Source of the DNA: an uncultured Desulfovibrio sp.
GTDB lineage: Bacteria; Desulfobacterota; Desulfovibrionia; Desulfovibrionales; Desulfovibrionaceae
Length of the DNA: 64,000 bases
Reading direction: 5' to 3'
Assembly (NCBI RefSeq): GCF_902477725.1
Contig: NZ_CABSIF010000001.1
Span: 62,001-126,000 of the forward strand
A program made the translations under genes and the position numbers. Below, piece by piece: positions 33,819 to 43,045 of the stretch; the first letter of the stretch is position 1; each line of letters begins with the position of its first letter. Below the pieces are notes generated by a model that worked only from the letters and a program-made list of their open reading frames with translations, was not told the DNA's origin and searched no databases.

Positions 33819-33961
33819 GCAAAGTCGACTCCAGTTCTTTTTGCCTCCGGCGCAGGAGCTGCCCGGGTCGATTTAGCCTGTCCAGGCGCAGCCTTAAACT
33901 GGCTTGGCTTATCGCCTCCACCGGGGCCTTGTGCAAAAAATGACAAACCTTGCGTTTTAAA

Positions 33962-34003
33962 AGCGCAAAGGGGCTTGACGCCCTTTGCGCTTACTATTTA
34001 TAT
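33962..34003 (+). promoter_or_regulatory. Candidate dsr-operon promoter inside an 11-bp inverted repeat
   Basis: AGCGCAAAGGG (33962-33972) is perfectly repeated in inverted form at 33981-33991 around an 8-base centre. TTGACG (33975-33980), inside that centre, makes a fair -35 element, and TTATAT (33998-34003) follows after 17 bases as a -10 element. The ATG of the first gene is 34 bases further on. The repeat could be an operator overlapping the -35 region; alternatively it is a terminator for the upstream gene, though its T tract is poor. Confidence 0.5.
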
Positions 34004-34037
34004 GAGAGAGCCTTATACAAAAGGGCACGGGGACAGA

Positions 34038-34571
34038 ATGAAAGCAATCGACGTGTTTCGTAAACACAAAAGCGAGATGGTGCGTCTATGGACAGACTCC
34101 GTATTCGATACCTATCCATTTGAAACTACAGGTTTTCTTCGCACAAAAGACGACCCCTTCGGCAACCCGGTAGCAAACATGACCAAGGAAGCCGCAGGGG
34201 CTGTGTACGATGCAGTTACCGGCGAATCCGTAGAAGTGGCACAGACCCGCAAGGCTATGGACCGCTTTATCAAGCTGCGAGCAGTGCAAAAATTCTCCCC
34301 CAGCCAAGGTCTGGCTGTGTTCAGCCTCATGAAGCCTCTTCTGCGGCAACACGTCATGCCAGAACTCATGGCCCAGGACGACCTGGCGGCCTACCTTGAA
34401 ACCGAATCGCGCATCGACAGCCTGATGCTCCTGGCCTTTGATATGTATATGGAAGACCGGGAAGTTCTGGCTGAGTCGCGCATTACGGAAATACGCAACC
34501 AGCACGCCCAACTGGCGCGCTGGGCGCAACAACTGGAAAGCGGAACCGTTCCTTCTGGGAACGACCGCTGA
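34038..34571 (+). CDS. RsbRD N-terminal-like domain protein heading the dsr operon
   Basis: This 177-residue soluble helical protein matches the RsbRD/RsbR N-terminal domain, a globin-like sensor fold of stressosome proteins: MKAIDVFRKHKSEMVRLWTD, DRFIKLRAVQKFSPSQGLAV, then a helical tail with DMYMEDREVLAESRITEI. It lacks the STAS output domain of RsbR. Similar genes sit directly before dsrM in other Desulfovibrio, and here it is 117 bases upstream in the same direction. Its function is not established; a sensor or assembly factor for DsrMKJOP is an inference. The ATG at 34038 has a GGGGAC site. Confidence 0.8.
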   Translation: MKAIDVFRKHKSEMVRLWTDSVFDTYPFETTGFLRTKDDPFGNPVANMTKEAAGAVYDAVTGESVEVAQTRKAMDRFIKLRAVQKFSPSQGLAVFSLMKPLLRQHVMPELMAQDDLAAYLETESRIDSLMLLAFDMYMEDREVLAESRITEIRNQHAQLARWAQQLESGTVPSGNDR

Positions 34572-34688
34572 CATTCCGCGTTCATTAGGCCATAGGGCCT
34601 GACCGTGGGCTTTGCAGCATGCGGACCAGAGATCTCTCAAATCCCGTGGTGGGCTTTTGAGGCAACTTTAGTGGAAGTGAGGTAGGGA

Positions 34689-35708
34689 ATGTTCAATTCA
34701 TTACTGCTGGTGCTGCTCATAGGAGCCATCGCCTGGGCGGGAGCGGCCATAGGGCTTGCTGGCCTGTTCGGCGTGGCGCTGCCTTATGTGGCAGTAGTCG
34801 TGTTCATCGCCGGTGTCGTCTGGCGCATGGTGTACTGGGCCAAATCGCCCGTGCCCTTCTGCATCCCCACCACTGGTGGGCAGGAGCAGTCGCTTGACTT
34901 CATCAAGCAGGCAAAAATCGACTGTCCCAGCACAACTTGGGGTGTTGTGCAGCGCATGTTTCTGGAAGTGTTCTGCTTCCGTTCGCTGTTCCGCAATACG
35001 GTTGCGGAAGTAAGGGAATTTGATCCCGTCAGCAACGGGCCGCGCACCATCTATTATTCCTCCAAGTGGCTGTGGGTATTTGCCCTGCTGTTCCACTACT
35101 GCTTTCTGCTCGTTTTTATCCGTCACTTCCGCTTCTTCATGGAACCCGTGCCTTCCTGTATTCGCTTTCTGGAAAGCATTGACGGCATCATGCAGTTTGG
35201 CTCGCCCCGCTTCTTCTGGACGGGCGGCCTGTTGCTGGTAGCGCTGCTGTTCCTTCTGGGACGCCGCCTGTTCAACGAGCGCCTGCGCTACCTTTCGCTT
35301 GCCAACGACTACTTTCCCCTGTGGCTGATCATCAGCATCGTGGGCACCGGCATCTGCCTGCGCTATTTCGACAAGACAGAAATCGCCCAGGTCAAGATTT
35401 TCGTCATGGGTCTGACCCACTTTGCGCCTGTGGCGACCACGGGCATCAACGCACTGTTCTTCACGCACCTTACTCTGGTCTGCGTACTGCTGATTTACTT
35501 CCCCTTCTCCAAGCTCATGCACATGCCGGGCGTGTTCTTCAGCCCCACGCGCAACATGGCCAACAATTCCCGCCGTGTGCGCCACATCAACCCCTGGAAT
35601 CCGCCCAAGCAGTACTTCACCTACGCCGAGTACGAGGATACCTACCGCGACGCCATGGCCGATGCCGGGCTGCCGCTGGATAAGCAACCCGAAAAGGCCG
35701 CCGAGTAA
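34689..35708 (+). CDS. dsrM: DsrM, cytochrome b membrane subunit of DsrMKJOP
   Basis: DsrM is the heme b membrane subunit of the DsrMKJOP complex, similar to the gamma subunit of membrane nitrate reductase. The 339-residue protein has about six hydrophobic segments with histidines placed for heme binding, including FHYCFLLVFIRHFRFF and the IYFPFSKLMHMPGVFF end that is typical of the family. A strong AGGTAGGGA ribosome site stands before the ATG. DsrM probably exchanges electrons between quinol and DsrK. dsrK follows after 12 bases. Confidence 0.95.
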   Translation: MFNSLLLVLLIGAIAWAGAAIGLAGLFGVALPYVAVVVFIAGVVWRMVYWAKSPVPFCIPTTGGQEQSLDFIKQAKIDCPSTTWGVVQRMFLEVFCFRSLFRNTVAEVREFDPVSNGPRTIYYSSKWLWVFALLFHYCFLLVFIRHFRFFMEPVPSCIRFLESIDGIMQFGSPRFFWTGGLLLVALLFLLGRRLFNERLRYLSLANDYFPLWLIISIVGTGICLRYFDKTEIAQVKIFVMGLTHFAPVATTGINALFFTHLTLVCVLLIYFPFSKLMHMPGVFFSPTRNMANNSRRVRHINPWNPPKQYFTYAEYEDTYRDAMADAGLPLDKQPEKAAE

Positions 35709-35720
35709 GGAGTTTCCACG

Positions 35721-37364
35721 ATGGCAAAATTACCTACGCCGCAAATGCTTGTGTCCAGCCGCCCGGCCTTTCCCGCCCAGGACTGGCTTGACACAAAGCC
35801 TGAATTTACACCGGGCAGCTTCTGCTATCCGGCCAAGAAAGAGACCATGGAACTTCTGCACATGCCCAATCCCCATGAATGGGATCCGGCGGCAGAAGAC
35901 TGGAATCTGCCCGAAAACTGGGAACAGATTCTCTGTGACGCTTTTGAAGAACGCCTTGAAAAGCACCGTTCGCTCAAGCTGTTCATGGATATCTGTGTGC
36001 GTTGCGGCGCTTGCGCCGACAAATGCCACTTTTTCCTGGGCACCAATGATCCCAAAAACATGCCCGTGCTGCGCGCCGAGCTGCTCCGCTCGCTCTACCG
36101 CCGCGACCACACAATGCTGGGCAAGATCCTCGGCAAGAAAGTGGGCGCTCGCGGCTGGGACAAGGAAGTAGTGAAGGAACTCTTCTACTACGCCTACCAG
36201 TGCACCGAATGCCGCCGCTGCTCGCTCTTCTGCCCCTACGGCATCGATACGGCGGAAATCACCGCCATCGTGCGCGAACTGCTGCACGAAGTGGGCCTTG
36301 GCATCCACTGGATCATGGATCCGGTCAAGAACTGCAGCTTCACCGGCAACCACCTTGGCATCAAGCCCCACTCCTTTGTGGAAATCGTGGAAATGCTGGC
36401 CGATGACTGCGAAACCATCACCGGCATCCGTCCCAAGACGCCCTTCAACGAAAAGGGCCACGAAATCCTGTTCATCACGCCCTCTGGCGACGTATTTGCC
36501 GACCCCGGCATCTACACCTTCATGGGCTATCTGATGCTCTTCCACGAGCTGGATCTGGACTACACCTTCTCAACCTACGCTTCGGAAGGCGGCAACTTCG
36601 GCTCCTTTACCACGTTCAACATGGCAAAGAAGCTCAACGCCAAAATGTACGCCGAAGCCGAACGTCTGGGTTCCAAGTGGATTCTGGGCGGCGAGTGCGG
36701 CCACATGTGGCGCGTGATCAACCAGTACATGGACACCTACAACGGCCCGTCGCCCTCGCACATGACGACGCCTGTTTCGCCCTACACCGGCACGGTGTTC
36801 CAGAACGCGGCTTCCACCAAGATGGTGCACATTGCCGAGTTCACGGCTGACCTGATCCACCACAACAAGCTGAACCTCGACCCCAGCCGTAACGACCATA
36901 TCATCACCACGTTCCATGACTCGTGCAACCCTGCGCGCGGCATGGGCCTGCTTGATGAACCCCGCTACGTGCTCAACGCCGTGTGTAACAACTTTGTGGA
37001 AATGCCCGAGAACACCATCCGCGAGCAGACCTTCTGCTGCGGCGCGGGTTCGGGCCTCAACACGGAAGAAATCATGGAACTGCGCATGCGCTCCGGCATG
37101 CCGCGCGGCAATGCCCTGCGCTATGTGCAGGAAAAGCACGGCGTCAACCACATGGCCTGCGTGTGCGCCATCGACCGCGCCACCCTGCCCCCGCTTGCCA
37201 ATTACTGGGCGCCCGGCGTCAATGTAAGCGGCCTGCACGAACTGGTAGGCAATGCCCTTGTGATGAAGGGCGAGTGCAAGCGCACCATGGATATGCGCCA
37301 GGAAGACCTGCCCAACGTGGTAGAGGATGATGACGCGCCCGAGGCGCAGGGGGAGGGTCAATAG
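35721..37364 (+). CDS. dsrK: DsrK, HdrD-like iron-sulfur catalytic subunit
   Basis: DsrK resembles the catalytic subunit HdrD of heterodisulfide reductase and is thought to act on the DsrC trisulfide or its thiols on the cytoplasmic face. The 547-residue protein has two classical cluster motifs (CVRCGACADKC near residue 94 and CTECRRCSLFCP near 161) and the cysteine-rich CCG-type domain, with CNPARGMG and TFCCGAGSGLN, that holds the special [4Fe-4S] cluster. A GGAG site precedes the ATG. The stop touches the dsrJ start directly (TAGATG). Confidence 0.95.
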   Translation: MAKLPTPQMLVSSRPAFPAQDWLDTKPEFTPGSFCYPAKKETMELLHMPNPHEWDPAAEDWNLPENWEQILCDAFEERLEKHRSLKLFMDICVRCGACADKCHFFLGTNDPKNMPVLRAELLRSLYRRDHTMLGKILGKKVGARGWDKEVVKELFYYAYQCTECRRCSLFCPYGIDTAEITAIVRELLHEVGLGIHWIMDPVKNCSFTGNHLGIKPHSFVEIVEMLADDCETITGIRPKTPFNEKGHEILFITPSGDVFADPGIYTFMGYLMLFHELDLDYTFSTYASEGGNFGSFTTFNMAKKLNAKMYAEAERLGSKWILGGECGHMWRVINQYMDTYNGPSPSHMTTPVSPYTGTVFQNAASTKMVHIAEFTADLIHHNKLNLDPSRNDHIITTFHDSCNPARGMGLLDEPRYVLNAVCNNFVEMPENTIREQTFCCGAGSGLNTEEIMELRMRSGMPRGNALRYVQEKHGVNHMACVCAIDRATLPPLANYWAPGVNVSGLHELVGNALVMKGECKRTMDMRQEDLPNVVEDDDAPEAQGEGQ

Positions 37365-37745
37365 ATGTATAACTCCAAAGCAGTAATTCTTGGGATCATT
37401 ATCTTTGTGGTCCTGTTCACCTCCCCGTTCTGGGCAAGCATGCTGGGCAAGAGCTATACCAGCACCGGCATTGCGCTGCCCAAGAATGAAAAAGAGTGTG
37501 TGGAAAATGTGGATTTCATGCGCGACAAGCACATGCAGCTGCTCAACGAGTGGCGTGATGAAGCCCTGCGCAACGAAAACCGCACCTATGTGGCATCCAA
37601 CGGTAAAAAGTGGACCATCAGCCTGCAGAACACCTGCATGAAGTGCCACACTGACTACAAGGGTTTCTGCGAAAAGTGCCACGTGGCCAACAGCGTTGAT
37701 CCCTATTGCTGGACCTGCCACATCATTCCCCAGGGGAGCAAGTAA
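37365..37745 (+). CDS. dsrJ: DsrJ, periplasmic triheme cytochrome c
   Basis: DsrJ is the triheme cytochrome of DsrMKJOP; one of its hemes is known to have unusual His/Cys coordination. The 126-residue protein has an N-terminal anchor (residues 5-26) and three closely spaced CxxCH motifs near its end (CMKCH, CEKCH, CWTCH). A GGGGGAGGG run at the end of dsrK serves as ribosome site. The TAA stop overlaps the dsrO ATG by one base. Confidence 0.95.
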   Translation: MYNSKAVILGIIIFVVLFTSPFWASMLGKSYTSTGIALPKNEKECVENVDFMRDKHMQLLNEWRDEALRNENRTYVASNGKKWTISLQNTCMKCHTDYKGFCEKCHVANSVDPYCWTCHIIPQGSK

Positions 37746-38536
37746 TGAACAAGAGCAGAAGAAGCTTTCTGAAAGTGGCGGGGCTTTCTGCCTGTGCCCT
37801 GAGCAGCGGGTTGGCTGGCCTTGGTGCCTTGTCCGGCGTTGCTCAGGCCAAGATTGCCCCCGGTCACTATGAAAAAGGTGCCAACGCCCTGCACGCCAAG
37901 CGCTGGGCCATGGTTATCGATACGCGCCAGTTCAACGGACCCAATGACTACGAACCGCTTATCGAAGCCTGCCATAAATTCCACAACGTCCCGCACGTTC
38001 CCGGCGATCAGAACATCAAATGGTTCTGGCTTGATTCGTTCGAGCACACCTTCCCTGATGAAATGAACGCCTTTTTGGACAAGCGCCGGGCCGAAGCAAG
38101 CTATCCGCTGCTGTGCAACCACTGCACCAATCCGCCCTGTGTTCGCGTTTGCCCCACGCAGGCCACCTACCGGATGGAAGACGGCATTGTAGCCATGGAC
38201 TACCACCGCTGCATCGGCTGCCGTTTCTGCATGGCAGGCTGCCCCTACGGCGCGCGTTCCTTCAACTTCAAGGATCCGCGCAAGTTCCTGGCAAATCCCG
38301 TGCCCAACCCGGCATTCCCCACGCGCATGATCGGCGTGGTGGAAAAATGCACCTTCTGCGCCGAGCGCCTGGCCGTTGGCCAGTTGCCCGCCTGCGTTGA
38401 AGCTTCTGGCGGCAAGATTCTCTTCGGCGACCTGGAAGACCCCAATTCAACGGTGCGGCAGGCTTTGTCCGCCAACTACAGTATCCGCCGCAAGCCCAAC
38501 CTGGGCACGCAGCCCGGCGTATACTACCTCATATAG
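37745..38536 (+). CDS. dsrO: DsrO, periplasmic iron-sulfur protein
   Basis: DsrO is the Tat-exported ferredoxin-like subunit that passes electrons between DsrJ and DsrP. The 263-residue precursor opens with a twin-arginine signal (MNKSRRSFLKVAG) cleaved near GVAQA. It then carries several [4Fe-4S] motifs, including CNHCTNPPCVRVCP and CIGCRFCMAGCPYG, plus CTFC...ACVEA at the end. The start is fixed by the one-base overlap with the dsrJ stop and the Tat signal. Confidence 0.95.
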   Translation: MNKSRRSFLKVAGLSACALSSGLAGLGALSGVAQAKIAPGHYEKGANALHAKRWAMVIDTRQFNGPNDYEPLIEACHKFHNVPHVPGDQNIKWFWLDSFEHTFPDEMNAFLDKRRAEASYPLLCNHCTNPPCVRVCPTQATYRMEDGIVAMDYHRCIGCRFCMAGCPYGARSFNFKDPRKFLANPVPNPAFPTRMIGVVEKCTFCAERLAVGQLPACVEASGGKILFGDLEDPNSTVRQALSANYSIRRKPNLGTQPGVYYLI

Positions 38537-38548
38537 GGAGGACAGGCC

Positions 38549-39718
38549 ATGGTTGAAAAATTGCTCGAAGGTCCCAAGACCTATTACTTGTGGCTGCTCT
38601 TCCTGCTCTGCGTGATTGCAGGCTGCGGCATTGTGTATCTGGATCAGCTCCAGAACGGTCTTTCTGTGACCGGCATGAGCCGCGACGTTTCGTGGGGGCT
38701 GTATATTTCGCAGTTCACCTACTTCGTCGGCGTTGCCGCCTCAGCCGTTATGCTGGTGTTGCCCACGTACTTCCACCACTATAAAAAATTCAAGCGCATG
38801 ATCATTTTTGGCGAATTCATGGCCGTTGGGGCCGTGGTCATGTGCGCCCTGTTCATCGTGGTTGACCTTGGTCAGCCTCAGCGCATGCTCAACGTCATGC
38901 TGCACCCCACGCCCAATTCCGTCATGTTTTACGACATGCTGGTGCTCATTGGCTACCTTGGCCTGAACATCGTCATCGGTTGGGTGACCCTTGAAGCCGA
39001 ACGACACGAAATCGATCCCCCGAAATGGATCAAGCCCCTCATATATCTTTCGATTCTGTGGGCTTTCTCCATCCACACGGTGACCGCCTTCCTGTACGCT
39101 GGCGTTCCTGGCCGCCACTACTGGCTCACCGCCATCATGGCTGGCCGCTTCCTGGCTTCCGCCTTCTGCTCCGGTCCTGCCATCCTGATGCTGCTCATGC
39201 TGTTGCTGCGCCGCCTCACCGGCTTTGACGTGGGCAAGGAAGCCGTGAAAACCCTGACCACCATCATCGTGTATGCCATGTGCGTGAACGTGTTCTTCTT
39301 TGTGCTGGAACTGTTCACGGCCTTCTACAGCAACATTCCCGGCCACATGGAACCCATCCACGTGCTGTTCTTCGGTCACGGCGGGCATCTGCTGTGGGTG
39401 AGCTACTGGATGTGGGCTGCGGTTATCATGGCCTTTGGTTGCCTTGCCATTCTTATTCCGCCCAAGCTCCGCACGCACCCCACGCTCATGCCCATCGCTT
39501 TGGCCATGCTCGTGGCTGCATCGTGGATCGACAAGGGTCTTGGCCTTCTGATTGGCGGTTTTACCCCCAACATGTTTGAAGCCATCACACCCTACATGCC
39601 CACCGGTAAGGAAATTGCCGTGGCCCTTGGTGTTTACGCCGTGGGCGCGCTGGTAGTCTCCCTGCTTTGGCGGATTGCGCTTGGCGTGAAAAAAGAAGTG
39701 AACCACTTCTCTGACTAA
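38549..39718 (+). CDS. dsrP: DsrP, NrfD-family integral membrane quinone-interacting subunit
   Basis: DsrP is the NrfD/PsrC-type subunit of DsrMKJOP, with no heme of its own, and interacts with menaquinone. The 389-residue protein has about ten hydrophobic segments and the family features VSWGLYISQFTYFVGVAASA, YDMLVLIGYLGLNIVIGW and the late charged SYWMWAAVIMAFG...KGLGLLIGGF stretch. A GGGAGGAC ribosome site precedes the ATG. It is the last gene of the operon, before a strong terminator. Confidence 0.96.
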   Translation: MVEKLLEGPKTYYLWLLFLLCVIAGCGIVYLDQLQNGLSVTGMSRDVSWGLYISQFTYFVGVAASAVMLVLPTYFHHYKKFKRMIIFGEFMAVGAVVMCALFIVVDLGQPQRMLNVMLHPTPNSVMFYDMLVLIGYLGLNIVIGWVTLEAERHEIDPPKWIKPLIYLSILWAFSIHTVTAFLYAGVPGRHYWLTAIMAGRFLASAFCSGPAILMLLMLLLRRLTGFDVGKEAVKTLTTIIVYAMCVNVFFFVLELFTAFYSNIPGHMEPIHVLFFGHGGHLLWVSYWMWAAVIMAFGCLAILIPPKLRTHPTLMPIALAMLVAASWIDKGLGLLIGGFTPNMFEAITPYMPTGKEIAVALGVYAVGALVVSLLWRIALGVKKEVNHFSD

Positions 39719-39740
39719 CCGCCTGGTACGTGTACTCAAA

Positions 39741-39771
39741 CGCCCCCGCGTCGCTGACGCGGGGGCGTTTT
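39741..39771 (+). terminator. Terminator of the dsrMKJOP operon
   Basis: CGCCCCCGCGTC and GACGCGGGGGCG form a perfect 12-bp stem with a 3-base loop, followed by TTTTG. Confidence 0.93.
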
Positions 39772-39930
39772 GTCTTGCTGGTTGGTTTATCACCGTAAAG
39801 CCGCAAGTAGCACAAACAATAATCCAGCGTAACCGTAGCGGCATTTCTTCAACCGCAAGCTTGACTCACACCCATGCTCGCGGGCATAGTATCAGCCATT
39901 CCCCGTTATTTTATTCGCAAGGAGCCATGG

Positions 39931-41262
39931 ATGCATCAAGCGCTCAAAGACGCCATAACCATAAGCAAAACTCTGTTGCGCAACGGCTATGACGCTCATG
40001 TTATCAACGCCCCCTTGCAGGAGCACCTGCTGGAAAACGCCACGCAGCCCACTGTGGATATTGCCTGCGAGCCGGATCTCGATACGCTTATCAAGCTTTT
40101 TCCCAAGGCAGTGCCACAGCACGACAAGCGCGCTCTGGCAACACTTGAGGAAAACGGCTTTGTCTTCTGTTTTTATCCTCTGGAAGTAGCTGCTGCCGGA
40201 CACCCTGAGCTTTCCCTGCTGCGCATCACGCCTACCATGATGGACAGGATGCCCCATGAGGAACAGCTCAAGCTGCGCATCACGGGCTTTGGCAGCCCCG
40301 AGACCACGCAGGATGCCTACGATGGCTTTGAAGACGTCAAGGGCGGCGCTATCCAGCTTGCGGGCCTTCCGGATGAAACCCTTCGCCACAATTACCTGTT
40401 GGCGGTACGCGCTCTGCGTTTTGCAGCCAATTTTGACCTGCCCATCGAGCCAAACACATGGCTTGCCATTGTGCGCGCCTCAAGCCGCGTGTTGGATTAC
40501 GTTCCTGCCACGGACATCATGGACGAATGGCGCAAGGTTGCTGCCGAATCCATGTACCGTTTTGTGCGCCTGCTCTTTGATTCGCATATCCTTCAGGGGC
40601 TTATTCCTGAAGTGGCCTCCCTTTCCTGCCTCACCCAGATGCGCAACAAGGAAGGCGACACGGAAAACGTATTTGAACACACGCTTGAGTGCATGAAGCA
40701 CTACCCCGAAGAAGATTTCCACTACGACTGGCTTGGCACAATGGCCATGCTTTTCCATGATGTAGGCAAGCTCTACACCGGCGAATATTTCGACGGCATC
40801 TGGACGTACTACCAACACCACCGCGTGGGTGCCAAGGTTACGCGCAAGATACTGCGTCGCCTGCACTTTGCACAGGAAGACATCGACCTGCTGTGCCATC
40901 TGGTGCGCCACCACATGCGCTTCCACTTCATGATGACCGACAGGGGCATTCGCCGCTTCAAGGCACTGGACGACTACCCCCGGCTTATCGCCATGGCCAG
41001 GGCAGACCTCAAGGCCCGCGACGGCATTCTCACCTCGTTCAACCACAATATGAAGTATCTGGATCGCGCGGAAACGCCGGAACAGATGCTCGAACCGCTG
41101 TTGAACGGCAATGAGATCATGAGCGAAACCAAGCTGTCCCCCGGCCCGCTGGTGGGCATTATTCGTGACGCGCTGTTGCAGGCCCAGATTGCAGGCGAAG
41201 TTACGGATGTTGAATCCGCAGTGACCTTTGTGCGTGATTACGCGCGCAAGTCAGTGGGATAA
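39931..41262 (+). CDS. HD-domain protein related to CCA-adding enzymes, catalytic motif degraded
   Basis: The 443-residue protein has the layout of tRNA nucleotidyltransferase/poly(A) polymerase. Residues 1-65 occupy the position of the catalytic head, 140-175 carry the RNA-binding arm signature (LRHNYLLAVRALRFAANFDL), and 245-340 an HD domain (VFEHTLECM, MAMLFHDVGKLYTG with His276/Asp277). The head, however, lacks the essential GGxVRD and DxD motifs; the matching stretches read AHVINAPLQEHLL and TVDIACEPD. It therefore probably cannot add nucleotides and may act as an HD phosphohydrolase. The ATG at 39931 has an AGGAG site seven bases upstream. It is a monocistronic gene. Confidence 0.75.
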   Translation: MHQALKDAITISKTLLRNGYDAHVINAPLQEHLLENATQPTVDIACEPDLDTLIKLFPKAVPQHDKRALATLEENGFVFCFYPLEVAAAGHPELSLLRITPTMMDRMPHEEQLKLRITGFGSPETTQDAYDGFEDVKGGAIQLAGLPDETLRHNYLLAVRALRFAANFDLPIEPNTWLAIVRASSRVLDYVPATDIMDEWRKVAAESMYRFVRLLFDSHILQGLIPEVASLSCLTQMRNKEGDTENVFEHTLECMKHYPEEDFHYDWLGTMAMLFHDVGKLYTGEYFDGIWTYYQHHRVGAKVTRKILRRLHFAQEDIDLLCHLVRHHMRFHFMMTDRGIRRFKALDDYPRLIAMARADLKARDGILTSFNHNMKYLDRAETPEQMLEPLLNGNEIMSETKLSPGPLVGIIRDALLQAQIAGEVTDVESAVTFVRDYARKSVG

Positions 41263-41289
41263 CCGCCCAACCGCCTATGCTGACACTAT

Positions 41290-41316
41290 GGGCGTTCCTT
41301 TGGGAACGCCCTTTTT
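41290..41316 (+). terminator. Terminator after HD-domain gene
   Basis: GGGCGTTCC and GGAACGCCC form a perfect 9-bp stem with TTTG loop and a five-T tail. Confidence 0.93.
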
Positions 41317-41447
41317 GCTTGTTCACGCCGCATAAACGCGGTTTTTACCGGCATGAAAATTTCTTGCCCATAAACGTCAAACATCGTAGTTCAACAGCCA
41401 GTAAGCAGCACATCTGCACAAAACCTTATCTAATCCCGGCAGAACAT

Positions 41448-42512
41448 ATGATCAATCTTCTCAACCTGACCCTTCCCGAGCTGGAAACCTGGCTTCAGAC
41501 CGAACTGGGCGAACGCAAGTTCCGCGCCATGCAAATTTGGCAATGGTTGTGGCAGCGCATGGTTTGCGACTTTGAATCCATGACCAATATTTCAAAAGAC
41601 TGCCGTGAAAAGCTGACCGCCAAGGCTGTCATTGTCTGGCCGGAGGTGGTCACGGTCGAGAAAAGCCAGGACGACACCACAAAGTTTCTGTTGCGGCTCG
41701 AAGACGGAGCCTTGGTTGAAACAGTGCTCATTCCCTCGGACTCGCGTGAAGGTGTGCGCCGCTGGACGCAGTGCGTGTCGTCGCAGGTGGGCTGCGCCAT
41801 GGCCTGTACATTCTGCTCCACGGGGCAAATGGGTTTTGAACGCAACATGACCATGGCTGAGATTTTGGGGCAGATTCTTGTGGCCCGCGCGCACCTTGGC
41901 GACGACAGGCCGGAATGGCCCATGTTGCGCAATATTGTGTTCATGGGCATGGGCGAACCGCTGCTCAACATGCGCGAGCTCATGCGCTCCCTTGAGAGCC
42001 TGAATAATGCCAAGGGGCTGAATTTCTCCCCCCGGCGCATCACAGTCTCCACCTGCGGCATCGAAAAAGGCCTGCGCGAACTGGGAGACAGCGGCTTGGC
42101 CTATCTGGCGGTTTCGCTGCATGCGCCCACGCAGGAACTACGGGCCAAAATCATGCCCAAGGCCGCACGGTGGCCCCTTGACGAGATGTTTGAAGCACTC
42201 AAGTCATATCCGCTTAAAACACGAGAGCACATTACATTTGAGTATTTGCTGCTGGGTGGGGTCAACGATGGCCTGGAGCAGGCCAGGGATCTGGCGAGGC
42301 TGGTGGGCGACCTGCACGGCAAGCTGAACCTTATCGTCTACAATCCTGCGGAAGGTGCGCCCTACGCCGCGCCTACGGAAGAAAGCGTATTGGCCTTTGA
42401 ACAGTACCTCTGGAGGCGCAAAATCACGGCCATACTGCGTAAGAGCAAGGGGCAGGACATCAAGGCAGCATGCGGACAGCTTAAGGCAGATCGGCAGGAA
42501 AAACAGGACTAG
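41448..42512 (+). CDS. rlmN: RlmN, 23S rRNA/tRNA adenine-C2 methyltransferase
   Basis: RlmN is a radical SAM enzyme that methylates C2 of A2503 in 23S rRNA and A37 of some tRNAs. The 354-residue protein has the CAMACTFCSTGQMGFERNM radical SAM motif, the preceding CVSSQVGC, FMGMGEPLLNM, ITVSTCGI and AVSLHAPTQELRAKIMP. The second catalytic cysteine is expected near the end, within AILRKSKGQDIKAACGQL. Length and order match the family. An in-frame extension upstream lacks a ribosome site and runs into the terminator of the previous gene. Confidence 0.96.
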   Translation: MINLLNLTLPELETWLQTELGERKFRAMQIWQWLWQRMVCDFESMTNISKDCREKLTAKAVIVWPEVVTVEKSQDDTTKFLLRLEDGALVETVLIPSDSREGVRRWTQCVSSQVGCAMACTFCSTGQMGFERNMTMAEILGQILVARAHLGDDRPEWPMLRNIVFMGMGEPLLNMRELMRSLESLNNAKGLNFSPRRITVSTCGIEKGLRELGDSGLAYLAVSLHAPTQELRAKIMPKAARWPLDEMFEALKSYPLKTREHITFEYLLLGGVNDGLEQARDLARLVGDLHGKLNLIVYNPAEGAPYAAPTEESVLAFEQYLWRRKITAILRKSKGQDIKAACGQLKADRQEKQD

Positions 42513-42538
42513 CGGGGCAAAGCCGAAAGGGAAATGCT

Positions 42539-43045
42539 CTAGCGACGGGCAGGCCTCCGCCTTGAAGTGCCGCAGCACGAATCAGCACTATCGCGGGGCC
42601 TCAGCCAACCGTAGCCGCCAGTCCAACGACGGCAGAGCCTGTAAATCAGCAGGGGCAGCAGGGCCAGGGCGCACACGAGATGCACCATTTTGACGGCTGC
42701 ATACACGCCATCATATAAAGAAAAATCTGGCATATTGTGGACGATAAGCGCCAATCCGCTGATGGCCAGCCCCATCAGCAAAATGACGCGCAGTAAGCCA
42801 CAGCGCGTCAGGCAGAAGGTACCGCGCCCCTGAAGACGCCAGACGGTAAAGGCGTAAGTTCCCAGAAACAACAATGCCGCAGATGAATAATAATGCGCAA
42901 CTGAAGGCGCCCAGCTTGTACTTTGAATCAGCCCATAACGCCCAGCCTGCGGCAGATGCGCAAGGCCGCTCCATACGGCCGCGAGCATGCTGGCCAGCCA
43001 CAGCACACTGAAGAATGAGGAAAAGAGCGAAGGCTGGTTCTTCAT
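42539..43045 (-). CDS. Small b-type cytochrome-like membrane protein
   Basis: The 168-residue protein has four hydrophobic segments with histidines that could hold heme (SVAHYYSSAALLFLG and VKMVHLVCALALLPLLIYRL), like the cytochrome b subunits of formate dehydrogenase or b561 proteins. The C-terminal tail is basic and includes a CC pair. Its start overlaps the stop of the upstream Tat ferredoxin (ATGA), so the two form a unit that could exchange electrons with quinone. No catalytic subunit is next to them. It converges with rlmN, 26 bases away. Assignment is by topology and partner. Confidence 0.7.
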   Translation of the reverse strand: MKNQPSLFSSFFSVLWLASMLAAVWSGLAHLPQAGRYGLIQSTSWAPSVAHYYSSAALLFLGTYAFTVWRLQGRGTFCLTRCGLLRVILLMGLAISGLALIVHNMPDFSLYDGVYAAVKMVHLVCALALLPLLIYRLCRRWTGGYGWLRPRDSADSCCGTSRRRPARR

